Origin: CAVVWJ01 sp035695405
GTDB taxonomy: Bacteria; Gemmatimonadota; Gemmatimonadetes; Gemmatimonadales; GWC2-71-9
Length of the DNA stretch: 64,000 nucleotides
NCBI GenBank assembly: GCA_035695405.1
Contig: DASSED010000157.1
Location: 1-64,000, forward strand
Direction of reading: 5' to 3'
Below the pieces are notes generated by a model. That model was not told where the DNA came from, made no database searches, and saw only the letters and a program-made list of their open reading frames with translations. Shown here one piece after another: positions 1-8,267 of the stretch. Position 1 is the first letter of the stretch. Each line of letters opens with the position of its first letter. Position numbers and translations under genes: made by a program.

Positions 1-625
1 CTCCGCCGGCGCTCGGGGTCCCCATCCAGCACCAGAGTGAGGTGCCGTCTCATAACTGAAATTATAGATCCTGTTCCCCGGTGGCCATTGGCCCTCGGAA
101 TGGCGAGAGCACACCGGTATAGAAAACGGAACGGCCGTCTAGTCGTGGCTAGACGGCCGTCCCACACATTGACCAAGCCGTTAGGCTTCGATTCCCAGGC
201 CGGATGGCCATCCTACCTGGTTCGTCTATGCGAGCGCTGCGAGTCAGGTCGGGTCGCGGACCGACCTTTCGCACGGCACCCCGAGGCGCTAGATCGGGGC
301 GGATGGAGCACGCGACTGGCTCCCTCCATTCGGGCCGGAGTGATCACCAGGATCGACGAGTGCCTGAGCCCTTGATTGCGTCGGCCCTCTCCCCTGATAT
401 CCCACCCGAACAGTCCGGCAAGCCGCCACTGAAACCCATGGTTCCAGCACGTGTCCCATCGGACGTGAAACAAAATAGGCACCAGCGACTTTCTCGCAAG
501 TGCCCGTATTTCTTCGGGTTACGTCGATCCAAGGTGGATCTGGTGTGGAAACCTAAGTCATATCTCCCAAGCGGCCTACCCTAGTCCGTCAACAAAATGT
601 GGAGATGTGAATCCACACGCCGTCC
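1..625. other. Non-coding left edge
   Basis: No convincing gene is visible in these 625 bases. The open frames on both strands overlap each other, lack a recognisable ribosome binding site and give low-complexity Arg/Pro-rich peptides typical of random high-GC frames. The only clear structure is a perfect inverted repeat at 131-160. I found no tRNA cloverleaf. Confidence 0.5.
131..160. terminator. Perfect 12-bp inverted repeat, terminator-like
   Basis: ACGGCCGTCTAG (131-142) and CTAGACGGCCGT (149-160) are perfect reverse complements with a 6-base loop. There is no T-run on either side, so a factor-assisted terminator, mRNA-end stabiliser or a binding site are all possible. It may close a gene lying left of the window. 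Confidence 0.4.
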
Positions 626-1237
626 TCAGGATTCCATCCCGACCTCGATGTACCGGTAGCCGGGTTCCCCGTCCATCGAAGAGAAGAGTGATCCTGCGGA
701 GCCGGCGGCAAACCACCCAGCCACGAGGGGCCGGGGGACATCGAGCTCGTGGATTATGGGGCCCAGCCAACGCCTCAAGTGACGAATTTCGGGAGCCCTG
801 CGGCCCAACAGGGCGATGAGCGCCCCGGCTCCGGAGGTGGCCCTGAGGAAGTGCGCCAGCCCATGGGCCCGCTGGGTGAACTCCACGGCCTTCACGCCGG
901 GCTCATCGAACAGGATGGCGCCCTCGAACACGTCCATCGGCGGAGCATCGAGCCGGGGTCCCAGGTAGACGTAGCGCCGGCCGTCCTGCACCTTCCGCTC
1001 GATGACCGCCGCGGCGGTTTCGCTGGTGAGCCTGGCGGCATGTAGCAAGTCGTCGTCCTGAAGGATTCCAACCGCCCCGGTCCATTCCAGGGCGGCGAGG
1101 GCCGTCTCTACCGGACAGCCGAGCGCGTCATCGAAGGCGAGCATCCGGGGCGCTTCTCCAGCCCGGAGGAGAAAATGGGAAAGACCTTCGGCCCGGTCGG
1201 TGAAACTGCGAACGACGAGAGTCTGGGGAGTAGCCAT
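626..1237 (-). CDS. Hypothetical protein, 203 aa
   Basis: I do not recognise this protein. It is a soluble 203-residue product with no signal peptide or membrane segment. The sequence reads as an alternating alpha/beta protein and carries no obvious catalytic motif. The start is the first ATG in the frame; no strong Shine-Dalgarno sequence precedes it. It lies 26 bases downstream of the start side of nothing obvious: the next gene on the same strand (LVIVD protein) ends at 1264, so the two could be cotranscribed, with this gene second. Codon use looks like that of its neighbours, which is the main reason to accept it as real. Confidence 0.6.
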   Translation of the reverse strand: MATPQTLVVRSFTDRAEGLSHFLLRAGEAPRMLAFDDALGCPVETALAALEWTGAVGILQDDDLLHAARLTSETAAAVIERKVQDGRRYVYLGPRLDAPPMDVFEGAILFDEPGVKAVEFTQRAHGLAHFLRATSGAGALIALLGRRAPEIRHLRRWLGPIIHELDVPRPLVAGWFAAGSAGSLFSSMDGEPGYRYIEVGMES

Positions 1238-1263
1238 TAGAGAAATATACGCGTCCCCGCCTC

Positions 1264-3240
1264 CTACGGCACCAACTCCGATTTAGGTTCCACTTTCACG
1301 ATCCAGAGACCCGAATTGATGTCGGGAACATAGATCAGGCCATCGCGGTAAATCGCGCCCCACGCATTCGGCGCATTGGGGATGACGCCGGCGCTGTCGC
1401 CGGTAACCACATGGGAGATCTCCCGTCCCTGGCGCAGAAGATCGCCCCGGAGCTCGCCTGAGATATCCAGCACTCGAAGACCTCCCTGGTAATCGCCCAG
1501 GTACAGTGTATCTCCGGCGACCCAGACGTTGTGGCTCCCGCCGTCCTTTGGCTCGTAGTACGCCACCTCCCGCGGCCGCTCGATATTCGAGACATCGAAG
1601 ACGTGGAGTCTCCCATAGGCGCGACCGAGGCCGACGACTCCACCTCCTTCGGTGGGCCGGGGGTTGGCGGAGAAGACCTCATCGCCCACAAAAACGTATT
1701 TCCCCGCACGCCACGCGGTATGCGTCCCCCGGATGAATCCCGGTCCGCCCACGGCCTCTACGTCTCGATACAGGGCGTTGAGGTCGTACTTGTGCTGGGA
1801 CACCAGCTGGGGATTCTCCGGACTTCCTCCTTTGATCCCCTTGCCCACATCCAGAATGACCAGCCCCTCATTCCAGTAGCTCAGGTAGGCTAGTCCGTCC
1901 TTCACGTCGATATCATGCAGGAAATTTCCGGCCTCATCGGGGCGGGTCTGCCACCGGGCGACCTGTCGCGGCTGATACGGATTCCTGATATCGATGACCC
2001 GTAACGAGCCGGTCGCGTCGTCGGTGAGATATACGTAGCCCCGATACACAAACGTGCTGTGGACCCCACCAGTGACCGTTTCGGTGAATTCAGCAATCGG
2101 TTTGGGATGGGCCGGATCTTCGAAGGAGAGGATGACAATGCCGTTCTTGCGAGTGGAAGCGCCCTCGCGTGTAAGCACGCCGAACTTTCCGTCTTCCGTG
2201 GTCATGACATCGTTGATGGTTCGGGCATCCACCACGACCGAGTCAGTAATCGCCGGCGCAGCCGGATTGCTGAGATCGATAGCGTAAATCCGGTCGCCGA
2301 TGGTGCTGATATACCCGTTTCGGCCGTTGGGGTGGAGCCAGAATTCCGCGGCTCGGAAGCGGAGTGGCACCCGGCCCACCAGACTCGACGGCCGGCGGAC
2401 ATCCCGGGCCCTCACCTGAACCGTTGCCTCGGCGACTTTGCCGGCGAATGCAGCCGTGACGCGGTAGTTGCCTGGCACCTCGGCGACGAACCCTCCATCG
2501 GCATCGACCTGCCCATTGCCCGGACTCAGACTCCATTCGGGTACCACATCCCTCACCTTGGCACCGGCGCGGGTGCGGGCGTCGATTGCGAACCGCACCA
2601 CCTCGCCGGTCCGAGCCGATAGCGTCGGGGGATCGATTGCCAGCGATGTGACCGGATTGGGAATAACGTTGATGGTCCGGGACTCGGTCGCATGCCCCGC
2701 CCGCGCCGTGATCCGGGCGCGTCCGGCCTTTGCGGCAGTGATTCTGCCGGCGGGGGAAACTGATGCGACAGCCGGAGCATCCGAACGCCAGAGCACCACA
2801 TCGTACCGCCGGTCACCATTCTCGGCGTACGGGATGGCCTCCAGAGCCACCGACTGGCCGACGTACAGCTGAGTGGTTTCGGGAGTCAGCTCGATGCGGG
2901 TTGCCGGCTGGGGTAGAACCGTCACCCGGGCAAACCCAGGGGCGGGCGATCCACCCGAGCGCCGGCTGACCAGGGCGCTCACCGTCAGTGTGCCGGTGGA
3001 CCCTCCCGTGACGAGACCGGTGGAATCCACTTTGCCCTCGAAGTGCCCACCCGACTGGAACCAGCGCACGGTGACATCCTTGACCGGACGACCCGCCGAG
3101 TCGGTTGCACTGACAGCTAGCCGCACCGTATCGCCGACCTGCACGGCGACCTCGGCAGGCTTGATTTGTACTTTGGCGATGGCAGGCTGGGGAGACTGGG
3201 CTGGTTGCTGGTGCAGGGCTACCAGAGTCCAGAAAAGCAT
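1264..3240 (-). CDS. Secreted protein with Ig-like (Big_2) domains and LVIVD repeats
   Basis: Predicted exported 658-residue protein. After a short hydrophobic N-terminus (residues 1-16) come about three bacterial Ig-like domains (roughly 20-105, 110-190 and 195-275), each with the usual pattern of a 'V/I-x-P' strand, 'VGDTVRLAVSA'-like strand and a 'GRITAAKAGRARITA'-type closing strand. The C-terminal half (about 290-650) is a beta-propeller-like array of LVIVD-type repeats, shown by recurring phrases such as 'YAIDLSNP', 'LRVIDIRNP', 'LVILDVGKG', 'LHVFDVSNIERP' and 'LRVLDISGE'. Such proteins are surface or periplasmic and probably bind other proteins or glycans; no enzyme motif is visible. 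The ATG is preceded by GAGG at a good distance. Confidence 0.8.
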   Translation of the reverse strand: MLFWTLVALHQQPAQSPQPAIAKVQIKPAEVAVQVGDTVRLAVSATDSAGRPVKDVTVRWFQSGGHFEGKVDSTGLVTGGSTGTLTVSALVSRRSGGSPAPGFARVTVLPQPATRIELTPETTQLYVGQSVALEAIPYAENGDRRYDVVLWRSDAPAVASVSPAGRITAAKAGRARITARAGHATESRTINVIPNPVTSLAIDPPTLSARTGEVVRFAIDARTRAGAKVRDVVPEWSLSPGNGQVDADGGFVAEVPGNYRVTAAFAGKVAEATVQVRARDVRRPSSLVGRVPLRFRAAEFWLHPNGRNGYISTIGDRIYAIDLSNPAAPAITDSVVVDARTINDVMTTEDGKFGVLTREGASTRKNGIVILSFEDPAHPKPIAEFTETVTGGVHSTFVYRGYVYLTDDATGSLRVIDIRNPYQPRQVARWQTRPDEAGNFLHDIDVKDGLAYLSYWNEGLVILDVGKGIKGGSPENPQLVSQHKYDLNALYRDVEAVGGPGFIRGTHTAWRAGKYVFVGDEVFSANPRPTEGGGVVGLGRAYGRLHVFDVSNIERPREVAYYEPKDGGSHNVWVAGDTLYLGDYQGGLRVLDISGELRGDLLRQGREISHVVTGDSAGVIPNAPNAWGAIYRDGLIYVPDINSGLWIVKVEPKSELVP

Positions 3241-3392
3241 CGTGGGCCTCGAGTTGATAGTGCCGGTGCGGTGAACGGGTGGAGAATGTACTGCAAGCAG
3301 TCCGAGCCGGGAACAGCTATGTTTTGGCAGGGACGCGAGTCGGGAAAGACCGAGGAGTGGGAGGGTGCCGTCCCTACCGTCCTGGAGTAGCC

Positions 3393-3914
3393 ATGCGTGT
3401 TGAGTGGACCTCGTACAGCTCGCCCATAGGCGCGTTGACGGTGGTGGAGTGTGAAGCCGGTCCGCTGGTGGTCGAATTTCCCAGCCGAGCGGTCACCATA
3501 AAATGGGCCGTGCGACTGCGGGCCGCCGTCCCCGAGCTCCACATCTCCCAGGGCGACTGTCGGGTGACGAGTGCCTGGTTGGACGATTATTTCTCCGGCT
3601 CCCCCCGACCATTCGCCTACCCTGATTACCTGAAGCGCTGGTTCGACCTTTCCCCCGCTCAGGCCACGGTGTTCAAGGCCCTGCGGCGAATCCCCCTGGG
3701 CGAGACGCGATCCTATGACGACATCGCCCGGGCCACCAGACTGCATCCGAGGCAAATCGGGTGGCTGGTCTCGGCCAATCATCTGGCAATCCTCATCCCT
3801 TGTCATCGAGTCGTTGGCAAAGATGGAACACTGGTGGGCTACGGTGGCGGGCTCTCGCGGAAAAGATGGCTGCTTGACCACGAGCTGCGGGCCGCTGGGG
3901 TGGTGCTGCGATGA
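3393..3914 (+). CDS. ogt: Methylated-DNA--protein-cysteine methyltransferase (O6-alkylguanine-DNA alkyltransferase)
   Basis: DNA repair protein that transfers alkyl groups from O6-alkylguanine to its own cysteine. The acceptor motif IPCHRVVG is at residues 135-142, with Cys137, followed by the typical 'GYGGGLSRKRWLLDHE' segment. The helix-turn-helix 'GETRSYDDIARATRLHPR' lies just before it. In most family members an Asn-Pro pair precedes the active-site loop; here it is Asn-His ('SANHLAILIPCHR'), a small departure. The frame is open from 3279, but ATG 3393 has a GGAG-type ribosome site about 8 bases upstream and gives 173 aa, the normal size of the single-domain enzyme. It is the only repair gene in this region. 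Confidence 0.88.
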   Translation: MRVEWTSYSSPIGALTVVECEAGPLVVEFPSRAVTIKWAVRLRAAVPELHISQGDCRVTSAWLDDYFSGSPRPFAYPDYLKRWFDLSPAQATVFKALRRIPLGETRSYDDIARATRLHPRQIGWLVSANHLAILIPCHRVVGKDGTLVGYGGGLSRKRWLLDHELRAAGVVLR

Positions 3915-4035
3915 CGATCCGCGCGTCGACGCCGCGCAATTGGCTTAGTCAAAATGGCCTACCCTGAGTCTTTCCCTAACACCCGGACTGAGCGGGCCCC
4001 GGATACTTACCTTGCCCTCCCAGTTGACAAAATCG

Positions 4036-4064
4036 TTTCCAAGCATGACCTTATGGCATATGCT
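4036..4064 (+). promoter_or_regulatory. Possible sigma-70-like promoter for csp leader
   Basis: TTTCCA (4036-4041) and TATGCT (4059-4064) are 17 bases apart. A better -35 match, TTGACA, lies at 4024-4029 but is too far from TATGCT and 21 bases from TTATGG. Both readings would start a transcript around 4070. Weak evidence from consensus matching only. Confidence 0.25.
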
Positions 4065-4102
4065 ACGCGCAGTGCCTCCCTTCTTTTCTTGAAACACGCA
4101 CG

Positions 4103-4137
4103 GCCGCCCGGGACAGATTGTCCGTGCGGCTTTTTTT
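4103..4137 (+). terminator. Intrinsic terminator inside the csp leader
   Basis: GCCGC (4103-4107) pairs with GCGGC (4126-4130), enclosing an inner GGAC/GTCC stem with an AGATT loop, and is followed at once by seven T residues. An alternative outer pairing GCACGG/CCGTGC (4098-4103 / 4122-4127) is possible. No gene precedes it closely, so it would end a short leader RNA of roughly 70 bases or act as an attenuator 77 bases before the csp start codon. Confidence 0.6.
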
Positions 4138-4213
4138 AAGGGGCTTTTCACCCGGCCATACCGGCTGGGGCTTTCCCCGGAGTCTTCGGACTCCCTTTCA
4201 AGAGGTTGCAGCA

Positions 4214-4414
4214 ATGGCGAAGGGCACGGTCAAGTGGTTCAATGATGCGAAGGGGTTCGGCTTTATCGCGCAGGACGGTGGCAAGGATGTGTTCGTGCAC
4301 CACACCGCAATCATCGCCGATGGTTTCCGGTCGCTTTCTGAAGGAGATAACGTCGAGTTCGAGGTTGTCGAGGGTCCGAAAGGGCTCCAGGCCTCGAACG
4401 TCCGCAAAGTCTAA
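4214..4414 (+). CDS. cspA: Cold-shock protein (CspA family)
   Basis: Single cold-shock domain of 66 residues, the usual length for the family. It opens with MAKGTVKWFNDAKGFGFIAQ and contains both nucleic-acid-binding motifs, RNP1-like 'KGFGFIA' and RNP2-like 'DVFVHHTAI'. Such proteins bind single-stranded RNA and DNA and melt RNA structure, often as constitutive RNA chaperones rather than cold-only proteins. The frame extends upstream to 4118, but ATG 4214 starts the conserved domain exactly and has AGAGGT about 9 bases upstream. The leader carries an intrinsic terminator, so premature termination or antitermination may control expression. A strong hairpin follows the stop codon. Confidence 0.95.
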   Translation: MAKGTVKWFNDAKGFGFIAQDGGKDVFVHHTAIIADGFRSLSEGDNVEFEVVEGPKGLQASNVRKV

Positions 4415-4448
4415 AACCCCAGCGCCCTTCCCGTTTTTCGCTAACACC

Positions 4449-4485
4449 CCCTAGGCCCCGCCGGACCACCGGCGGGGGCCTAGGG
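4449..4485 (+). terminator. Strong hairpin after cspA
   Basis: CCCTAGGCCCCGCCGG (4449-4464) pairs with CCGGCGGGGGCCTAGGG (4469-4485) with one bulged G and an ACCA loop. There is no T-run, so it is either a terminator of the hairpin-only type or an mRNA stabiliser. Confidence 0.5.
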
Positions 4486-4548
4486 TATCTCCAGTTCCCG
4501 CCAAACCAGCCGATACTCCAACCGTCCCTGATCGAGGTCGGTCCTTTC

Positions 4549-5127
4549 ATGCTCAACCTGGTCCGGACCCTCGTACTCGGGGGAATCCTTTCGCTTGGAA
4601 TGACTCCCCCCAGCGTCTGGGCGGTGCCGAGCGATACCTCGAGGCTTGAATTCCTCGGCTTCCGTGCCGGAGCCAGGCTGGAAGACCTCGACTCGAGGTT
4701 GCGACGGCTGGGTGGACCGGCACTGCGTTGCCGCCGATCCCGGATCGACCCTCGAGTCACCGAATGCCGTGCCACGCTGGACCGACCTGAGTTTGTGGTA
4801 CCAGTTGATATGTGGGTGTCAGCTATCGACAGCGTCGCCGGGGTGCTTACCATCTCGGCCACGTTACGAGAGGAGCAGCTCGATCGCTGGCGCCGATATC
4901 TCCAGGATCACTATGGCACGGTGGGGCCGAAAATTCAGGGCAGCCAAAGGATGCTCCAGTGGGTACGACAAGGGCGAATGTTGCGACTGACCTGGAGGCT
5001 CGAGGGCCCGACGAAAGTGGCCTCGGTGAGTTTAGTAGATGGCAGGGTGCTGGACGACTGGGGACGATCGCAGACTTCCTCGCCTGCACTGCATCGGTCG
5101 AAAACAGCGTCCCAACCTAAGTCGTGA
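4549..5127 (+). CDS. Hypothetical exported protein, 192 aa
   Basis: Not recognised. Residues 1-25 form a plausible Sec signal peptide (hydrophobic stretch 'LVRTLVLGGILSLGM', cleavage near VWA-VP). The mature part contains a pair of cysteines near residues 60 and 72 that could form a disulphide, and a predicted alpha/beta body ending in a Ser/Lys-rich tail. The ATG has GAGGT about 11 bases upstream. The last 11 bases overlap the convergent Smr gene, so both 3' ends are packed tail to tail. No function can be given. Confidence 0.6.
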   Translation: MLNLVRTLVLGGILSLGMTPPSVWAVPSDTSRLEFLGFRAGARLEDLDSRLRRLGGPALRCRRSRIDPRVTECRATLDRPEFVVPVDMWVSAIDSVAGVLTISATLREEQLDRWRRYLQDHYGTVGPKIQGSQRMLQWVRQGRMLRLTWRLEGPTKVASVSLVDGRVLDDWGRSQTSSPALHRSKTASQPKS

Positions 5128-5458
5128 GGCGGACCAAGTAACTGCCCTCAGTGTGCTCCAGCACGTAGTCGCGCACGGCAACCCGGGAGTCTTTCAGCTG
5201 CCGAAGGAGGCTCCGCACCTGGGTGCGAACTGGGGCTCCTCCGCCTCCGCGTCCTCTCCCGGTGACGATGCGGACCACCGCCCCCGGACGTGCCCGGGCC
5301 TGGGCCCGGAGGAATCGATCGGCATTGACGACCGCCTCCGCGACCGTTTGGCCATGTAAGTCGAACGTCACATCTGCCTGGCGATCAGTCCAGTCGAGCA
5401 TCGAGGGAAACTGTGGAGGCAACTCGGCGCAGTCCAGATCGGGAGTAGACTCGTGCAT
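5117..5458 (-). CDS. Smr-domain protein
   Basis: Stand-alone Smr (small MutS-related) domain of 113 residues. The two hallmark motifs are present: 'FDLHGQTVAEA' (about 32-42) and 'RIVTGRGRGGGG' (about 64-75). Smr domains nick or bind branched DNA or RNA; free-standing bacterial forms have been linked to mRNA cleavage and ribosome rescue. The ATG at 5458 sits back-to-back with the GTG of the divergent binding-protein gene, so the two coding regions share 6 bases. An alternative start at Met20 (5401) would remove the overlap and still keep the whole domain, since the DLHG motif begins only at about residue 33. Confidence 0.85.
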   Translation of the reverse strand: MHESTPDLDCAELPPQFPSMLDWTDRQADVTFDLHGQTVAEAVVNADRFLRAQARARPGAVVRIVTGRGRGGGGAPVRTQVRSLLRQLKDSRVAVRDYVLEHTEGSYLVRLTT

Positions 5459-6571
5459 TGCTCAGGCGTCCTCGCCAGCACGCTGATCCTCGCGCTCACG
5501 GCTTGCGGCTCATCCCACGACCCGGTCCGAATCGGTCTCGCCGGCTCGCTGACCGATCCGGTCGGTGTTCCGATGAAGCGGGCGGCCGAGCTCGCCGTGG
5601 AGCAGATCAACGCCAGCGGTGGGGTGCGGGGCCGTCCTCTCGAGCTGGTCGAGAAGGACGACTACGCCGACCCAGATTCAGCGGTCTTCGTGGCCACCGA
5701 TTTGTACGAGGCTGGAGTGGTCGCCGTCATTGGACATATTTTCTCCGGCACCACTTTGGCCGCGGCTCCAGTGTACAACGGCGGCTCCGAGCCGGTCGCG
5801 GCCATCTCTCCCTCCTCATCCTCTCCCGACGTCTCGACCGCCGGCGATTACACCTTCCGGATATGTCCCAGCGATCTGGCCCACGGCCTCGCGTTGGCGC
5901 GCTGGGTGCATGACACGCTCCGGCTGGAGCGCGGCGCGGTGCTCTACCTCAACGATCAATACGGCCGCGGGGTCCGCCAGATGTTCGTGAGGGAATTCAC
6001 CCGCCGCGGGGGAACCTTGGCCTCGATCGACCCGTATCTGGGCGATACTCCTGACGTGGGACCTTACCTTGACCGACTCGCGAAGATGGGCGGAGTTCAA
6101 TTCCTGGTTGTGGCCGGGAACCGGAGCGAGGGTGAAGAGATCCTGCGACAGGCCCGGCAGCGCGGACTCACGATGCCGGTGCTTGGCGGCGACGGTCTCG
6201 AAGGCATCGAGGAGGCCGGCGCGGTGGCGAACGGCGTGTACTTGTCGTCCGCCTACCTGCCGACCATCGCCACGCCGGCCAATCGCGCGTTCGTCCAGGC
6301 CTACCGCAAGAAGTATCCGGGTGCGGGATTACCCAACCAGCCCGCGGCCGCAACCTACGACGCGGTCTACCTGCTTCGGGATGTCATAGCCCGATCGGGC
6401 ACCAAGCGCGAAGCCATACGCCAGGAGTTGGCCCGCACTGGGACCGACAGACCGGCTTTTCGTGGTGTCACCGGCACGGTTGCCTTCGATGTGCGGGGAG
6501 ACGTTCCCAATCAGACCGTCTACATCGGCCAGGTCGAGGACGGCACGGTCCATCTGGCGGGTAGCCAGTAG
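5453..6571 (+). CDS. Lipoprotein amino-acid/branched-chain substrate-binding protein (LivJ-type)
   Basis: 372-residue periplasmic ligand-binding protein of the Peripla_BP_6 class (type I fold). A lipoprotein signal is clear: hydrophobic N-terminus with lipobox LTAC at about residues 15-18. The binding-protein core is recognisable from 'VRIGLAGSLTDPVGVPM', 'AVEQINASGGVRGRPLEL', 'VVAVIGHIFSGTTLAAAPVY' and 'AVLYLNDQYGRG'. It starts at GTG 5453 with GGGAG 9 bases upstream. No permease or ATPase genes accompany it. Instead the stop codon is followed after one base by a chemoreceptor gene, suggesting that it serves as a ligand sensor for chemotaxis. The ligand cannot be named; branched-chain amino acids, amides or similar small molecules are all possible. 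Confidence 0.85.
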   Translation: MHCSGVLASTLILALTACGSSHDPVRIGLAGSLTDPVGVPMKRAAELAVEQINASGGVRGRPLELVEKDDYADPDSAVFVATDLYEAGVVAVIGHIFSGTTLAAAPVYNGGSEPVAAISPSSSSPDVSTAGDYTFRICPSDLAHGLALARWVHDTLRLERGAVLYLNDQYGRGVRQMFVREFTRRGGTLASIDPYLGDTPDVGPYLDRLAKMGGVQFLVVAGNRSEGEEILRQARQRGLTMPVLGGDGLEGIEEAGAVANGVYLSSAYLPTIATPANRAFVQAYRKKYPGAGLPNQPAAATYDAVYLLRDVIARSGTKREAIRQELARTGTDRPAFRGVTGTVAFDVRGDVPNQTVYIGQVEDGTVHLAGSQ

Positions 6572-6572
6572 C

Positions 6573-8261
6573 ATGCTGCGAAGCCTGCGGAGCCGGGTAC
6601 TCGGCGGGATGGCGGTTCTGATCGCGCTCGTGTTTGCCATCGCGTTGATCGGCGTCCGATCCATTCGTTCGCTCGACCATTCGGTCGACCAGGATCTGGC
6701 GCTGGTCCTGGAAAGCACCGATCTCAGCAACGGACTGATCGCATCCCTCAGCTCTGAGGTGCGCTCGGGGGAGCAATACGTGGTCCGCCCGACCGCCATC
6801 TTCCGGCGACGCTTCATGGATGACGGCGATTCGGCGTATGTCTATCAGAGGCGCTATCGCACCCTCACCGCGCTGACCACCTCAGATCGCTACATCGTGA
6901 ACAAGATCGCGGCGAATCAGGCGGGCCTCGAGGTAGCCTACGCCACCGCCCACGCGCTCGCCGATCTGGGCAAAGCCGACCAGGCCAGACGGATCGCCGA
7001 CAGCGTCAGGGCTCCGTCCGACACGCTCTTGGGAGATGTACGAGCCCTGGCCCTGGCGCAAAACAGTCGATCGATGGCTCGGGCCGAAGAGCTGCGGAAC
7101 GAATCCGCCCGGCGCCGTTCGCTCCTGTGGGTTCTCTTCTTTGCTTCCATGAGCCTGGGAGCCGCCATCTCGCTCTGGACCGTGATCTCGGTGGACTCGC
7201 CGCTCCGGCGGCTGGTTGCCGCCGCTGATCGGTTCGGGGCCGGCGACCTGCGCCGGGTTCAGTTGACCCGGATGCCCACCGAGCTGGACCGACTGGCTCG
7301 CGCGATGGATGGCATGGCCGGACGGCTACGGGGTGTGGTGGTTTCGGTGGTCAATGAGGCGAGCCAGATCGGCAACAGCGCGAGCGACTTCTCCGCGATG
7401 AGCGAGGAGCTGGCCGCGAGCAGTGGTCAGATCTCTACGGCGATGATGAAGATCGCGACCAGCGCGGAGCAGCAGGTCCGAGGGATGGAAAAGGCCGACG
7501 CCCTGCTCCTCAATCTTCGCCGGATTGCCGAGACCAACGCTGCGGCTTCCGGCCGAATGGTAGAATTGGGAAACAAAATCCGAGAGCTCGCCGCCCGGCA
7601 CAAGAGCGACGTGGCCACCGCGGGCCAGACGCTCCTCGACATCCGGGAAGTAGTGGCCACCTCGGCTCGCCAGGTTCAGGAACTGGCGCGTCTCTCACAG
7701 CCGATCACGGACTTCATCGACCTCATCAGACAGATCTCCTCTCAAACCAACCTGCTTGCACTGAACGCCGCAATCGAGGCGGCCCGGGCGGGGGAACATG
7801 GGCGCGGATTTGCCGTCGTGGCGGAAGAGGTGCGTCGGCTCGCTGATTCCAGCTCGAGCGCCGCGGAGGAGGTGGCCAAGACCGTGCAGTTCATCCAGAA
7901 CCAGGTGCGTGACGTATCGGAAACCATGGACGTCGGATCCGCCCGGGTGCACGGGATTGAAGGGGTTGCCGCGGCAGCGGCCAGGGCTTTGGAGGACATA
8001 GCGGCCGCAGTGCACGAGGTGCACACAGCGGCGAGTGAGGTGGTGCGGGAAGCGGAGGCTAATCGACAGATCGTGGCGCAGCTGGGAGAAAGGACCCAGG
8101 AGGTAAGCAATGCCGCAACCGAGCATGCCTCGGCCAGTGAGGAAGTGACGGCAGCGGCGGAAGAGCAGACTGCATCTACGGAAGAAATGGCGGCGGCGGC
8201 AGGGGACCTACTTCAAGGTGCCACCCGGCTCACCGCCCTAATGCAGGACTTCAAGACCTGA
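6573..8261 (+). CDS. Methyl-accepting chemotaxis protein
   Basis: 562-residue transmembrane chemoreceptor. A transmembrane helix lies at about 10-30, a periplasmic sensor region at 31-182 (mostly helical, four-helix-bundle-like), a second membrane helix at 184-206, then a HAMP domain (about 207-260) and the cytoplasmic signalling hairpin. The hairpin tip is canonical: 'ISSQTNLLALNAAIEAARAG' then 'GRGFAVVAEEVRRLA'. Glu/Gln-rich positions suitable for methylation are present on both arms. No C-terminal NWETF-like tether is seen. ATG 6573 follows the binding-protein stop by one base, so the two are translationally coupled and the lipoprotein probably presents its ligand to this receptor. No che genes lie in the window. 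Confidence 0.93.
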   Translation: MLRSLRSRVLGGMAVLIALVFAIALIGVRSIRSLDHSVDQDLALVLESTDLSNGLIASLSSEVRSGEQYVVRPTAIFRRRFMDDGDSAYVYQRRYRTLTALTTSDRYIVNKIAANQAGLEVAYATAHALADLGKADQARRIADSVRAPSDTLLGDVRALALAQNSRSMARAEELRNESARRRSLLWVLFFASMSLGAAISLWTVISVDSPLRRLVAAADRFGAGDLRRVQLTRMPTELDRLARAMDGMAGRLRGVVVSVVNEASQIGNSASDFSAMSEELAASSGQISTAMMKIATSAEQQVRGMEKADALLLNLRRIAETNAAASGRMVELGNKIRELAARHKSDVATAGQTLLDIREVVATSARQVQELARLSQPITDFIDLIRQISSQTNLLALNAAIEAARAGEHGRGFAVVAEEVRRLADSSSSAAEEVAKTVQFIQNQVRDVSETMDVGSARVHGIEGVAAAAARALEDIAAAVHEVHTAASEVVREAEANRQIVAQLGERTQEVSNAATEHASASEEVTAAAEEQTASTEEMAAAAGDLLQGATRLTALMQDFKT

Positions 8262-8267
8262 GAAGGA

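Larger units (their letters stand above)
3915..4213. other. Intergenic leader of the cold-shock gene
   Basis: About 300 bases with no supported gene. It holds a possible promoter near 4036-4064 and a clear hairpin-plus-T-run at 4103-4137, both upstream of the csp start codon, so a long 5' leader or a short separate RNA ends inside it. Confidence 0.5.

Noticed and set aside
3279..3392. N-terminal extension of the alkyltransferase frame
   Set aside because: The extra 38 residues look random and lack a ribosome site; ATG 3393 has one and gives the usual protein size.
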